Assembly (NCBI GenBank): GCA_036768485.1
Contig: JAVLUZ010000056.1
Coordinates: 6,459,508 to 6,523,507 of the forward strand
Length of the DNA stretch: 64,000 bases
Source of the DNA: Mermis nigrescens
Lineage: Eukaryota; Nematoda; Enoplea; Mermithida; Mermithidae
Direction of reading: 5' to 3'
Shown here: positions 34,500 through 64,000 of the stretch, piece by piece
Position numbering within the stretch: position 1 is the first letter of the stretch
Layout of the letters: each line of letters starts with the position of its first letter
Made by a program: the position numbers and the translations under genes
The notes under the pieces: model-generated
Told to the model about the DNA's origin: nothing
Seen by the model: the letters and a program-made list of their open reading frames with translations, nothing else
Databases searched by the model: none

Positions 34500-35672
34500 C
34501 TAAGTTTGATTGAATTCAGATGCGCTCGTATCAGCTAAAGGTAAACGTGACAGCGCGTCTGCAGCTACGTTTTCCTTGCCTGGCTTATATTCGATTGTAT
34601 AATCGTAAGCGCTCAGCGTAATTGCCCAGCGTATTAAACGCGAAGCAGCCATTTTTGGAATTTCTTTATTTTCTCCAAAAATGCGTTCTAACGGTTTGTG
34701 ATCCGTTCTCAATTTAAAATTTCGTCCGTATAGGTACTGATTAAATTTATTTACCCCAAACATGATCGCTAATGCCTCTCTGTCGATCGGCGCGTATCGT
34801 TTTTCTGTCTGAGATAATGAGCGCGAAGCGGCAGCTATTGGCCTATCTGATCCGTCAGGATATTGATGCAGAAGCAGTGCACCAATTCCTTTTTCAGAAG
34901 CGTCTGTTGCTAAAACTACTGGTAATTTTTCGTCAAAATGTACCAGCACGTTTTCTGATGAAATCGCACTCTTATGCTCGTTGTAAAGTCGTAAATCTGA
35001 CTCTGTAAAATGCCATTGTTCGCCTTTTTGTAAAAAACGGTGTAAAGGCGCGCATTTTGCCTGTAAATTCGGTATAAAACGAGCATTATAGTTTAGCGAA
35101 CCGAGAAACGAGCGTAGCTCTGACACATTTTTGGGAGCTGGTTGGTCCCCTAGTGCCTTTACGTTTTCGGTTACTGGGTGAATCCCAGATTTGTCGATTC
35201 GATGACCCAAAAATTTAACTTCTGGGCATAAAAGATGCAGTTTCGATTTCTGTGTAGGTAAGCCTACTTGACGTAGTTTTTCGAAAACTTTTTTCAAGTT
35301 CGAAACGTGTTCTAATCGTGTTTTTCCACCCGTGCAAATGTCGTCCATAAACCACGTTACACCGTCCATGCCTTGTAGTAAAGTGTCCATGAACTGTTGG
35401 AATATGGCGGGTGCAGAGGAAATACCGAAAGGCATGCGAGTGTACTGATAGTAGCCTTTATGTGTTGCGATTATCAGATATTTACGCGATTCCGGTTTTA
35501 TTTCCATCTGTAAGTAAGCATCTTTTAAATCGATCGTTGAAAATTCTGTAAAGTTCGCGAGTTTTGCGATTACTTCCTCAAACCGTGGGAGTGGGTGAGG
35601 GTTTTTCGGTATGTACCGATTAATTGTGACTTTAAAGTCACCACATAAGCGTACTTGTCCGTCAGTTTTAGG
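34500..35672 (-). pseudogene. Gypsy reverse transcriptase C-part and RNase H
   Basis: Reads on from the N8 insertion. It contains PKTDGQVRLCGDFKVTINRY, TIDLKDAYLQMEI (first catalytic Asp), MPFGISSAPAIFQQ and FMDDI at the YxDD position, then the RNase H parts ATDASEKGIGALL, IDREALAI and LRTDHKPL, ending near ADALSRLPL. A stop and a frameshift at about 34470-34498 separate it from the integrase. Similarity in motif style is to the mag/K02A2.6-like group of gypsy elements. That subgroup assignment is an inference. Confidence 0.9.
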
Positions 35673-35935
35673 CATACGTGGGCAGCAAGAAAATTCTGGG
35701 GGGGGGGGTGCAAGATTTTTTTGAAGGTCAAAAAATGGCCTTAAAAATGGTGGTATGGCAATAAAAACACCATTTTTCGACGTTTCTCATCAAGCACTAT
35801 CCATTGGCATCAAAAAATTGCGAAAAAAACGAAAAAAATTTTCAAAAATTGAATTCTGGGGGGCTATTTTGATTTCTGGGGGGGTATTTTGGTTTCTGGG
35901 GGGTGCATACCCCCAAACCCCCACGCCCAGGTGTG
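35673..35935. mobile_element. Family N MITE, copy N8, inside gypsy RT
   Basis: CATACGTGGGC...CGCCCAGGTGTG, 263 bp, with 8-bp flanks GTTTTAGG (35665-35672) and ATTTTAGG (35936-35943). It splits the RT between VVYVPK and TDGQVRL. The duplicated bases encode the same Pro-Lys on both sides, confirming the insertion point. Confidence 0.92.
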
Positions 35936-36729
35936 ATTTTAGGTACGTAAACGACGGGTGATGCCCATTCGATTGGCGTTATGGCAGGGTCTACCTTTTC
36001 TAGAATGCCGTCTGTAATTAAGCGTTGAATTTCTGCATCAGCGGCAGATTTTAGCGCGAAAGGAACAGGTCTAGGTTTAAAAACGATTGGTTTCGCATCT
36101 TCGTTAAGCGCAATAGATGCTTTAAAACCTGTGATGCGACCTAGTTTACTGCTCAAAACGTCTGTGTACTGCGCTACTAATTTACTTATTTCGGATTCCG
36201 TTTTCTCCGAAATTTTGGAAACGTTGTCTGTTTGAATTGTACGTAATTGCACGTATCTGCAGTTTGGTTGTAGATTAAATGCTTTTATCCAATCACGGCC
36301 AAATAACGGTGTTGCCGTTTGTTTCGTGACTGCTACTTTCAATCTTTTCTTTTGCAGGCCTACTTTTACGTCTACAGTAGTTTCGCCTAGCATTTCGATT
36401 TCGAAATCTGGATAAGTGCTTAATTTATCTGTCGTCTCAGATAAGCGTGGTGAACCGATGTTTTCCCATGTACGTTTACCGATTATAGTTCGAACGGCTG
36501 CCATATCATATTCCATCGTAGTTTTACGATTATTTATGATTACGTCGATTAAATAGCGCTGTTTGCTGTCTTTAGTGACGCAACCAACCGAATTCGAACT
36601 TTCGTTGAATGCATCAAATCGAAAATCGGCCGGAAAATCGGACATTGTTGAATTTGTGATCAAATTTATCTTCGTTTTTGATCGTTTATCGTTTAACAGG
36701 GTGGCGTGGCGTTCCCGGATTTTAAGCAC
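35936..36729 (-). pseudogene. Gypsy protease region and N-terminal reverse transcriptase
   Basis: Overlaps the end of gag by 37 bases in another frame, as is usual for gag-pol. The protease position reads YDMAAVRTIIG where the family has an Asp-Thr/Ser-Gly-Ala triad. The Gly is missing and Thr is Met, so the protease looks dead. Next come a Q-K-K-R-L-containing segment and FGRDW, and then the RT N-terminus (KPIVFKPRPVPFALK, WASPVVYVPK), which stops at N8. Confidence 0.85.
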
Positions 36730-37580
36730 ACTTTTTCCCAGTGACCGACTTGTTTACACGACTTACAGACGTTACTTTGCGCTGGACAGCGTTCGTAAGT
36801 TTCATGACGCTTTTTTCCACAGCGTAAACACTGTAATTTCGGATCAACTGAGATTTTTCGTGTAAATTTAGAATTTTTCGAAAATTCTGTATGTCGAGAC
36901 TGACCCTTTGACTGCGTCTTCTCTGTGAACTTACGTACCTTATTGATAGACGTGCTATCTAAGGGTTCATCAGTGTTCTCGAGTGATTTTCGTTGGCGTT
37001 GAGCCGATTCGATCAGTAATGCTGTTCGTTCTATGTCTGATAATTTAGCGTTATCCTCGGGGTGGTTTCGAAAAAGCTCTTCCTGCATGGAAGGATTTCT
37101 TAAACCGAGTAAAAACTGATCGCGTAATCGTTCCTCGAGGGTATTACTGAACTTACAGCCGATTGCTAGTGAACGTAATTCACTAAGAAATTGTGAAATT
37201 GACTGCTCTGTTTTTCGCATACTCTGACCGAATTTCATACGTTCAGCTAAGTAACTGGTCGTTGAACGAAAATAACTGTCTAGAAACGCAGTTATTTTCT
37301 AATCGATTTCTATTACCGATTTTGGTTCAAAATGATCTGATACGACGAGTCTGTATAACTCGGGGCCTACACACTTAAGTAGCAGGTTTCTGCGTGCGTT
37401 TTTGGTCACTTCTGTTTGTCCTTCTAGATTCTGAAGGTTAAGTTCGAGCTCAAATCGTTGAATGTAATATTTCCAATTTTCGATTTGTTTATCGAATTGT
37501 GGAAATTTGAAATGACTTATACGTGCAGATAAGTCGTCTGTTGTGCTGTTCGTCACAGCTGCGTCAGAAGACGTCGGCAT
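36693..37580 (-). pseudogene. Gypsy gag (frameshifted)
   Basis: The first frame (37580-37299) has the capsid-type segment FPQFDKQIENWKYYIQRFE. The second frame (37238-36693) has the C-terminal capsid helix region SEQ-rich RMKTE/LSELRSLAIGC and two zinc knuckles, CLRCGKKRHETYERC (CX2CX4HX5C, one residue longer than usual) and CKSCKQVGHWEKVC (CX2CX4HX4C). A frameshift/stop near 37299-37240 separates the two. Gag forms the particle and the knuckles bind RNA. Confidence 0.82.
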
Positions 37581-37856
37581 GTTACTTGGCGAAATGTGCT
37601 TTTTCTTAACTTCGACGCGTACCTTAGTCGGAAAAAGAAAGGATACGTATTTTACGTATACGTTTGCCTTTTGTAAGCGTGCGAGCTGTTAGCTGACGTG
37701 TTAGGTGGACGTGCACTCAAAACTCGTTAATTTGAGTAGTCAGGCTTTTAAGTCGACAGTGACGATTTCGCTAAGAAAATTTATCACGTAAAATTCGACC
37801 TAGATTTCGATAAATTTTCGTTTATTTATCGAGAAAAAACCGTAATTAAGCAAATT

Positions 37857-37869
37857 TCCGACATCGCCA
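37857..37869 (-). other. Gypsy primer-binding site
   Basis: The minus strand reads TGGCGATGTCGGA two bases after the 5' LTR. The TGG start matches a tRNA CCA end. The specific tRNA was not identified. Arg is a guess from similar TGGCGA sites in other gypsy elements. Confidence 0.65.
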
Positions 37870-37871
37870 AA

Positions 37872-38166
37872 TGTAATGTAGTGGGGTTTCGCCTATTAGT
37901 ACTGCAGGTACTAAATGGTTCTTTCTTAATACGGTTTCTGGATTGTAAAGCCTCTAATGATCACCAAGTTTATTAGGTAAGAAACTAATGGATCTTACAA
38001 CAAGAGCGCGTTAAATGACACGACTGTGTCTCGAAGAAAGTGAGAGCCGAACTAAGAGCCTCTCAAAGACACAGTAAAATTATATAAACGAAGGGGCGTG
38101 AACGACGTTAGTGTTAAAAATAGTTCACGAATGTAGGAGCGTAGGGATGTACCTAGTTACATCACA
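37872..38166 (-). repeat. Gypsy 5' LTR
   Basis: 295 bp. Same ends as the 3' LTR, with small deletions relative to it (for example one fewer ACACG unit). Confidence 0.92.
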
Positions 38167-38434
38167 ATGTTGGTTAATTTTAAACAAGGTAATATTTTTT
38201 TAATTGTGTGTCTTTCAATCTGTTTCGACGTCCTAAACACGACAAAAAAATTCAAAATTTTCCCATTTTTATGCAAAAAAGTCTCTCAAAGGTCAATTCT
38301 GATGATCATTTATGTGAAAAAAACAACCTTTAATACATTAAGTTACTTTTCTGCAGAGCTTTAAAATTTTTTCTAAAACCAAAAAATTATGGGGGTCAGC
38401 GGCACTTTTTGGCCATTCTGAAGGGGGTGGTAGC

Positions 38435-38701
38435 CATAGGTGGGCAGCACCAAAATTCTGGAGGGAGGGTGAAAAATTTCTGGAGGGGGTGAAAAATTTT
38501 AAAGGTCAAAAAATGGTCTTAAAAGTGGTCGTATGGCGAAAAAACACCATTTTTCGACGTTTCTCATCGAGCACTATCCAATGGCATCAAAAAATTGCTA
38601 AAAAAGCAAAAAAATTTTTCTGGGGGGTATTTTGATATCTGGGGGGGGTATTTCAACTTCTGGGGGGTGCATACCCCCCAAACCCCCCACGCCCATGTGT
38701 G
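38435..38701. mobile_element. Family N MITE, copy N9, inside element D
   Basis: CATAGGTGGGC...CGCCCATGTGTG, 267 bp, with the perfect 8-bp TSD GTGGTAGC (38427-38434, 38702-38709). Confidence 0.9.
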
Positions 38702-39524
38702 GTGGTAGCACGGAACTGGGGGTCAAAGGTCAAAACCTCCAGCAGACGCCCCCCACGTGCATGTAAGGCTAACCTACCCACATGAAATCGTAAAACAGAA
38801 AGGATACCATCGCTGAAAAATAACTCCCTGATCTCTTTAACCAGATATAACTTGACTAAATAGATCCAGATCCAGATAAAGATCAGGTTCTGAATTTCTG
38901 GCAGATACAGATCCAGATCAGATAACCAGATCAGAAAATAACCAGATCCAGATCCAGATTATCTGGATCTGAATCTGGATAAAAAGATCAGATTCAGATG
39001 ATCTTTTACATCACTAGTCTCTATGCCTTTCAAAACTTATTTTCATGATGCTGAAACCGAAAATGAGTACAGTTTTTAATGTGCACAATCGTTGACCTAT
39101 ACCCTTTTCACTTGTTTTCTTGACACAGAATACAGTATACAGTTTACACAAGTTTTACTTTTTTGCTGTTTTACTGCAGTTACAACATCAATAAATTTTT
39201 TTCTGCCGCGCGGCGTCGCGTGGAAGTATAGCAGCACAACCCATGTCACGCGGCGCCAATCGGACGGTCGCGTGGCGCCGCGTTGGAAGCAGCAGCAGCT
39301 ACTTCACCACGCGGCGCCGCGCGGCGAAGTATAGCAGGGCCTTAAGTTGATTTAATCTGCTGGAAGACGAGAATAAATTATGTCGCAAAAATGTTATTGA
39401 AAAACCCTTCTCTGCTACGTAACAACAGTGAGATCTAACGAACTACAGTGAATAAGAGAGAAGGGGTTACTGTAGCCTCAGAAAACATTTACTGAAAAAG
39501 CTCTCGGATAAATGAAACAGACTA

Positions 39525-40616
39525 TAATTCATTCCAGTAATAAGCGGTGTTCCTCAAGGAAGTGTTCTGGGTCCCAGGCACATATGGGCGTGGGGGGGGT
39601 TTGGGGGGTAAGCAACCCCCAGAAGTTGAAATACTTCCCCCAGAAATCAAAATACCCCCTCAGAAAATTTTTTTGCTTTTTTAGCTATTTTTGATGCCAT
39701 TGGATAGAGCTTGATGAGAAACGTCGAAAAATGGTGTTTTTTGCCATACGAACACTTTTAAGACCATTTTTTACCTTTAAAAATTTTTTCACCCCCCCAG
39801 AATTCCGGTGCTGCCCACCTATGGTTCCAGGTTATTTTTGATCTTTTTAACGATTTAGTAGATTCGATTAAAAATAGCAATATAATGTTGTTTGCTGACG
39901 ATTTGAAAATTTTCGACAAATCTGAAAATTCCATCCTGTTACAGTCTGATCTTGATTCATTGCATTCTTGGGCCGAAAAATGGCTACTGAAAATTAGCTA
40001 CGAAAAATGTGCAACGTTATACCTGGCTTACGGAAATCCGGAAGTGGGCTAGGTCTTTCTGAGTTAAAAAATGCCGAAAATTGTATGAAGGACCTTGGTA
40101 TTTACATATCTAATGATTTATCATCGGGCATTCATTGTACAAATATAGCGTCTAAAGCTGCTAGAGTCGCATCCTTAATACAAAAACATTCGTCTCAAAA
40201 AATACCGATTTGATGATAAGAGCTTTTAAAAACATACGTTAGACCTTGAATACGGAACGGATCTGTTGTCTGGAATCTATACCGAATTGGAGATCTAACA
40301 CGACTTGAAAATGTACAAAGACAATTTACAAGAAAATTATTTTGGAATAATACTTTATCGTATGATGAAAGATTGATTATCCTAAACATAGAACGACTCG
40401 AAACTCGTCGTATCTACACTGATCTTGATTTTGTTTTTAAAATTGTTAAACACAAAATATTGACATTTAATGAATTTTTTGAGCTTACACCTGACAGGGG
40501 TACTAGATACGTAAATAACATGAAACTGTCCATCAAACAATCACGTTTGCGAACAGGGTGGCTAAAATTTGAAACGTTCTCCCGCAGAATGCAGTTTACT
40601 GTAATAACCCAATAGC
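39525..40616 (+). pseudogene. LINE reverse transcriptase, C-terminal part
   Basis: The RT resumes after the MITE with ISGVPQGSVLGP, is opened again by N10 (39579-39823), then continues FNDLVDSIKNSNIMLFADDLKIF, with FADD at the catalytic site. The thumb region follows (DLGIYISNDLSS) with stops near 40215-40250, then QRQFTRKLFW and LNIERLETRRIYTDL. The frame ends at 40615. Confidence 0.85.
39579..39823. mobile_element. Family N MITE, copy N10, in LINE RT
   Basis: CACATATGGGC...GCCCACCTATG, 245 bp, inverse orientation to N7, with 8-bp flanks GTCCCAGG (39571-39578) and GTTCCAGG (39824-39831), 7 of 8 matching. Confidence 0.88.
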
Positions 40617-40850
40617 TTTCGGAAATATGACTTCGGAAATTGATTTTAGTGTTTATCTTGAGAGGCGTACGTAAGAGCATTGTGCCTTACGCTCCTGTTA
40701 CCATTGCATTATCTGTTGCTTTATGCACATATGTACTTTGTTTTATGCAGATTGTGTATTATGTTCACATTGACAATGCATTTTTACCTACTTTTTATGT
40801 GTCTTTTTTAATACTTTTACCGAATAAATTTTCTTCTTTCTTCTTCTTCT

Positions 40851-41279
40851 ATAATTATCGTAACCCTGGGCTTACTGCCGATAAAAATTCTAAAGATTTA
40901 TGCACGAAGTTATGTGAAACTATAGGTATGCTCTGACAATAAATTGTAAAATCAATGTTTAGCAGCTCTTTTTTGAAGAAATCGACGTTGGGATAAGCTA
41001 CGACATGATCAGGTAACTTGTTCTCAATTTTTAAATATCTTTAGGAAAAGTCGTTGAGATGAGCATTGAAACGGACAACTGGTAACATAACTTGATAACG
41101 ATTTTCAGCTCGAATGACTCAAATGGCACGTCCCTTTACAAATTTGCTTTTCTCTCTCAGTTTTTACGGATTTCTTGATTTCTTTTGTTCGGTTGTTATT
41201 CGAAAGAAACTAAGTTATTTATCTGCTCTTATCTGACTTAGTGTCCAGCTTAATATACTGCGGGTAAGCCGTATACCTA
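40851..41279. other. No gene recognised
   Basis: AT-rich. A GAAGTTATGTGAAAC end near 40908 resembles the 89-bp MITE terminus at 26191. Confidence 0.4.
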
Positions 41280-41281
41280 TA

Positions 41282-41824
41282 GTCTGTTTCATTTATCCGA
41301 GAGCTTTTTCACTAAATGTTTTCGGAGGTTACAGTAACCCCTTATTTCTTATTTACTGTAAGTCGCTAGATCTCACTTTAGCTACGTAGCAAAGAAGGGT
41401 TTTTCAATAACATTTTTGCGGCATAATTTATTCTCGTCTTCCAGCAGATCAATTAACTTGCTGATAAAAATCGCTTATTCATTTTATCCTGAGTCGACAC
41501 TTTAAACACAATCTACTAAGATGTTAAGAAACGCCGCAAACTCCCGCATAGCTCAGTGGTAAAACCTCTTGCTTGCAGCCGAAGCAACCCGGGTTCGATT
41601 CCAGCCGATAGCTTTTTGTTTAGCGCACTTACTGTAGTATGTCCCAGCACTGATTAAATGCCTAAATCAAATTTATTTGGGCGTATTAGTGCATTAAAAA
41701 TGGAAGAATTCTAGCCACTCGCCCTCACTGAGCTGATCTGCTGAAGTACAGTAATTCGTCTTGTTTAGCTTACTGTAGCCCTTAAAAGAATTGACTAAAA
41801 AGCTCTCGAATAAATGAAACAGAC
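41282..41824. mobile_element. TA-flanked MITE carrying a tRNA-like gene, intact copy 2
   Basis: 543 bp between GTCTGTTTCATTTATCCGAG and the inverse CTCGAATAAATGAAACAGAC, flanked by TA (41280-41281, 41825-41826). TIRs are about 30 bp. The two-base TA target suggests a Tc1/mariner-type mobiliser (inference). The tRNA-like segment lies in the middle. It sits about 360 bp upstream of the first UBR5 coding exon. Confidence 0.85.
41546..41620 (+). ncRNA. tRNA-like sequence with A and B boxes
   Basis: The A box TAGCTCAGTGGT (41549-41560) and B box GGTTCGATTCC (41592-41602) match the pol III consensus and are about 32 bases apart, as in tRNA genes. The T arm (CCCGGGTTCGATTCC) is good. The acceptor ends do not pair and the anticodon stem is poor, so it is tRNA-derived rather than a working tRNA. 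It could still be transcribed. Confidence 0.65.
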
Positions 41825-41826
41825 TA

Positions 41827-42186
41827 TACATATATTGTATATTCAAATATTATTAAAAATTATCATTATTGGCGATATTATCATGCTTAGTGGATGCATG
41901 AAATAATGCGCTTCGCGTCGGAAATGTTCTACATTATTGCACTTGCTATAGAATATAACACGTTTATGAATGTACTCGTTTATGTTAGCTTTGATTATTT
42001 GTTACTGTAGGATTATGATTTCATGATTGCTCATTGTTTTGCTGGCTGAAAAGTGGATTGGTGTTATTTGTTCAGTCGGTTCCTTTTATTTAAACAATTA
42101 GCATTGTAGTAAATGCAATGTTTATTTAATTTGATTGAATTATTTCTGATTTTCTTATAGTAAATCAGCAGAATACCTAAGTTGCA
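41827..42186 (+). promoter_or_regulatory. Presumed UBR5 5' region with candidate leader-intron acceptor
   Basis: A pyrimidine-rich TTTCTGATTTTCTTATAG ends at 42160, a good splice acceptor 26 bases before the candidate start codon. If used, 42161-42186 is 5' UTR and a non-coding exon lies further upstream. No TATA box or other promoter element is evident. Confidence 0.35.

Positions 42187-64000
<21,814 letters not shown>

Larger units (their letters stand above)
32703..38166 (-). mobile_element. Ty3/gypsy LTR retrotransposon, degenerate
   Basis: Two LTRs (32703-33006, 37872-38166) begin TGTGATGTAAC and end ACTACATTACA on the minus strand. They are flanked by the 5-bp TSD ATGTT (32698-32702, 38167-38171). 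Between them, in minus-strand order, are PBS, gag with CCHC fingers, protease region, RT, RNase H, integrase and PPT. No envelope frame follows the integrase. The order PR-RT-RH-IN places it in Ty3/gypsy (Metaviridae-type). Frameshifts in gag and integrase, a stop after RNase H and N8 inside RT make it inactive. The LTRs differ at roughly a dozen substitutions plus small indels, suggesting moderate age. Confidence 0.92.
32099..39016. mobile_element. hAT-like element D (CCAGAT arrays) carrying a gypsy element
   Basis: The ends TGGTGATGTAAAAGATC and GATCTTTTACATCACTA are TIRs, flanked by the perfect 8-bp TSD GTCTCTAT (32091-32098, 39017-39024). Arrays of ATCCAG/CAGATC words occupy about 32110-32290 and 38840-39000. 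The gypsy element and N9 were inserted later. The remaining 1.2 kb has no transposase frame. Confidence 0.85.
31811..39342. mobile_element. TIR element with GCGGCGCC arrays, TAA target duplication
   Basis: The ends AGGCCCTGCTATACTT and AAGTATAGCAGGGCCT are perfect inverted repeats, flanked by TAA (31808-31810, 39343-39345). The 3-bp TWA-type duplication fits PIF/Harbinger elements. Palindromic GCCGCGCGGCGCCGCG words fill both ends (31829-31945, 39200-39330). Removing element D leaves about 600 bp without coding capacity, so it is non-autonomous. It inserted in the tRNA-carrying MITE. Confidence 0.75.
31444..39522. mobile_element. TA-flanked MITE with tRNA-like gene, copy 1, opened by an insertion
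   Basis: The ends GTCTGTTTCATTTATTCGAG and CTCGGATAAATGAAACAGAC are inverted and flanked by TA (31442-31443, 39523-39524). Left part 31444-31810 and right part 39343-39522 together match the intact 543-bp copy at 41282-41824. The tRNA-like region lies on the minus strand at about 31650-31730. The target was the LINE RT gene. Confidence 0.85.
28500..40850 (+). mobile_element. CR1/Jockey-type LINE split by nested insertions
   Basis: One non-LTR retrotransposon can be followed in order on the + strand: ORF1 zinc finger and coiled coil, ORF1 C-terminal domain, APE-type endonuclease, linker, RT, RT C-terminal part, then AATAAA (40823-40828) and a TTC-rich tail (to 40850). It is opened by N7 (28844-29107), by the 8-kb nest 31444-39522 and by N10 (39579-39823). 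Frameshifts at several places show it is dead. About 4 kb remain when the insertions are removed. Confidence 0.85.

Noticed and set aside
31811..39342. Autonomous 7.5-kb DNA transposon
   Set aside because: The length comes from nested D, gypsy and N9 insertions. The native part is only about 600 bp and non-coding.
41546..41620. Functional tRNA gene
   Set aside because: A and B boxes are good, but the acceptor arms do not pair and the anticodon stem is poor. A relative lies in a second transposon copy.

Overview
The window is animal nuclear DNA: AT-rich, with spliced genes, GT/AG introns and dense transposable elements. Only one host gene is recognisable, the 5' part of a UBR5 (hyd) ubiquitin-ligase orthologue on the + strand from 42187 to beyond 64000. 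Nine exons with mutually consistent phases give about 495 codons. The gene and the transposon types fit an invertebrate; the sequence does not settle which phylum. Two N-runs (14631-14752, 27625-27724) are assembly gaps.

1-28.4 kb holds no host gene that I can see. It is built from terminal-inverted-repeat (TIR) elements without a visible transposase. Many are hAT-like by their 8-bp target-site duplications (TSDs): A (1885-2888), B (4478-6966), C (14814-16169) and I (21623-24507, carrying a dead LINE fragment), plus repeated copies of a 250-265 bp family N. Element H (25831-27615) ends near the second gap.

28.4-40.9 kb is one broken CR1/Jockey-type LINE opened by a nest of later insertions. 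A TA-flanked MITE carrying a tRNA-like pol III promoter (31444-39522) sits in its reverse-transcriptase gene. That MITE holds a GC-ended element flanked by TAA (31811-39342), which holds hAT-like element D (32099-39016). D holds a Ty3/gypsy retrotransposon (32703-38166, minus strand), whose own reverse-transcriptase gene is split by a family N element (35673-35935). Further N copies interrupt the LINE and D. The order of insertion can be read from the TSDs.

40.9-64 kb is the UBR5 locus. Exons are short (65-328 bp) and conserved. Introns range from 60 bp to 6.4 kb, and the large ones are swollen by the same families: E, J and M in intron 1, F and K1 in intron 3, K3 in intron 5, G in intron 7, K2 in intron 8. 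Visible protein parts are the N-terminal segment, the UBA domain (split between exons 4 and 5) and the start of the RCC1-like propeller. The UBR box, MLLE and HECT domains must lie beyond the window.

Two patterns run through the window. Several hAT-like elements share a terminal signature near (C/T)AGTGATC, but each carries its own short-word array (GGCTCC, CCAGAT, GGGTACCC, GGGGTC, GGGCCC) just inside both ends. A 13-bp perfect hairpin, GGCGC-GAA-GCGCC, usually followed by an AAAATTTTGAC-like tail, recurs on both strands inside several otherwise different repeat families.
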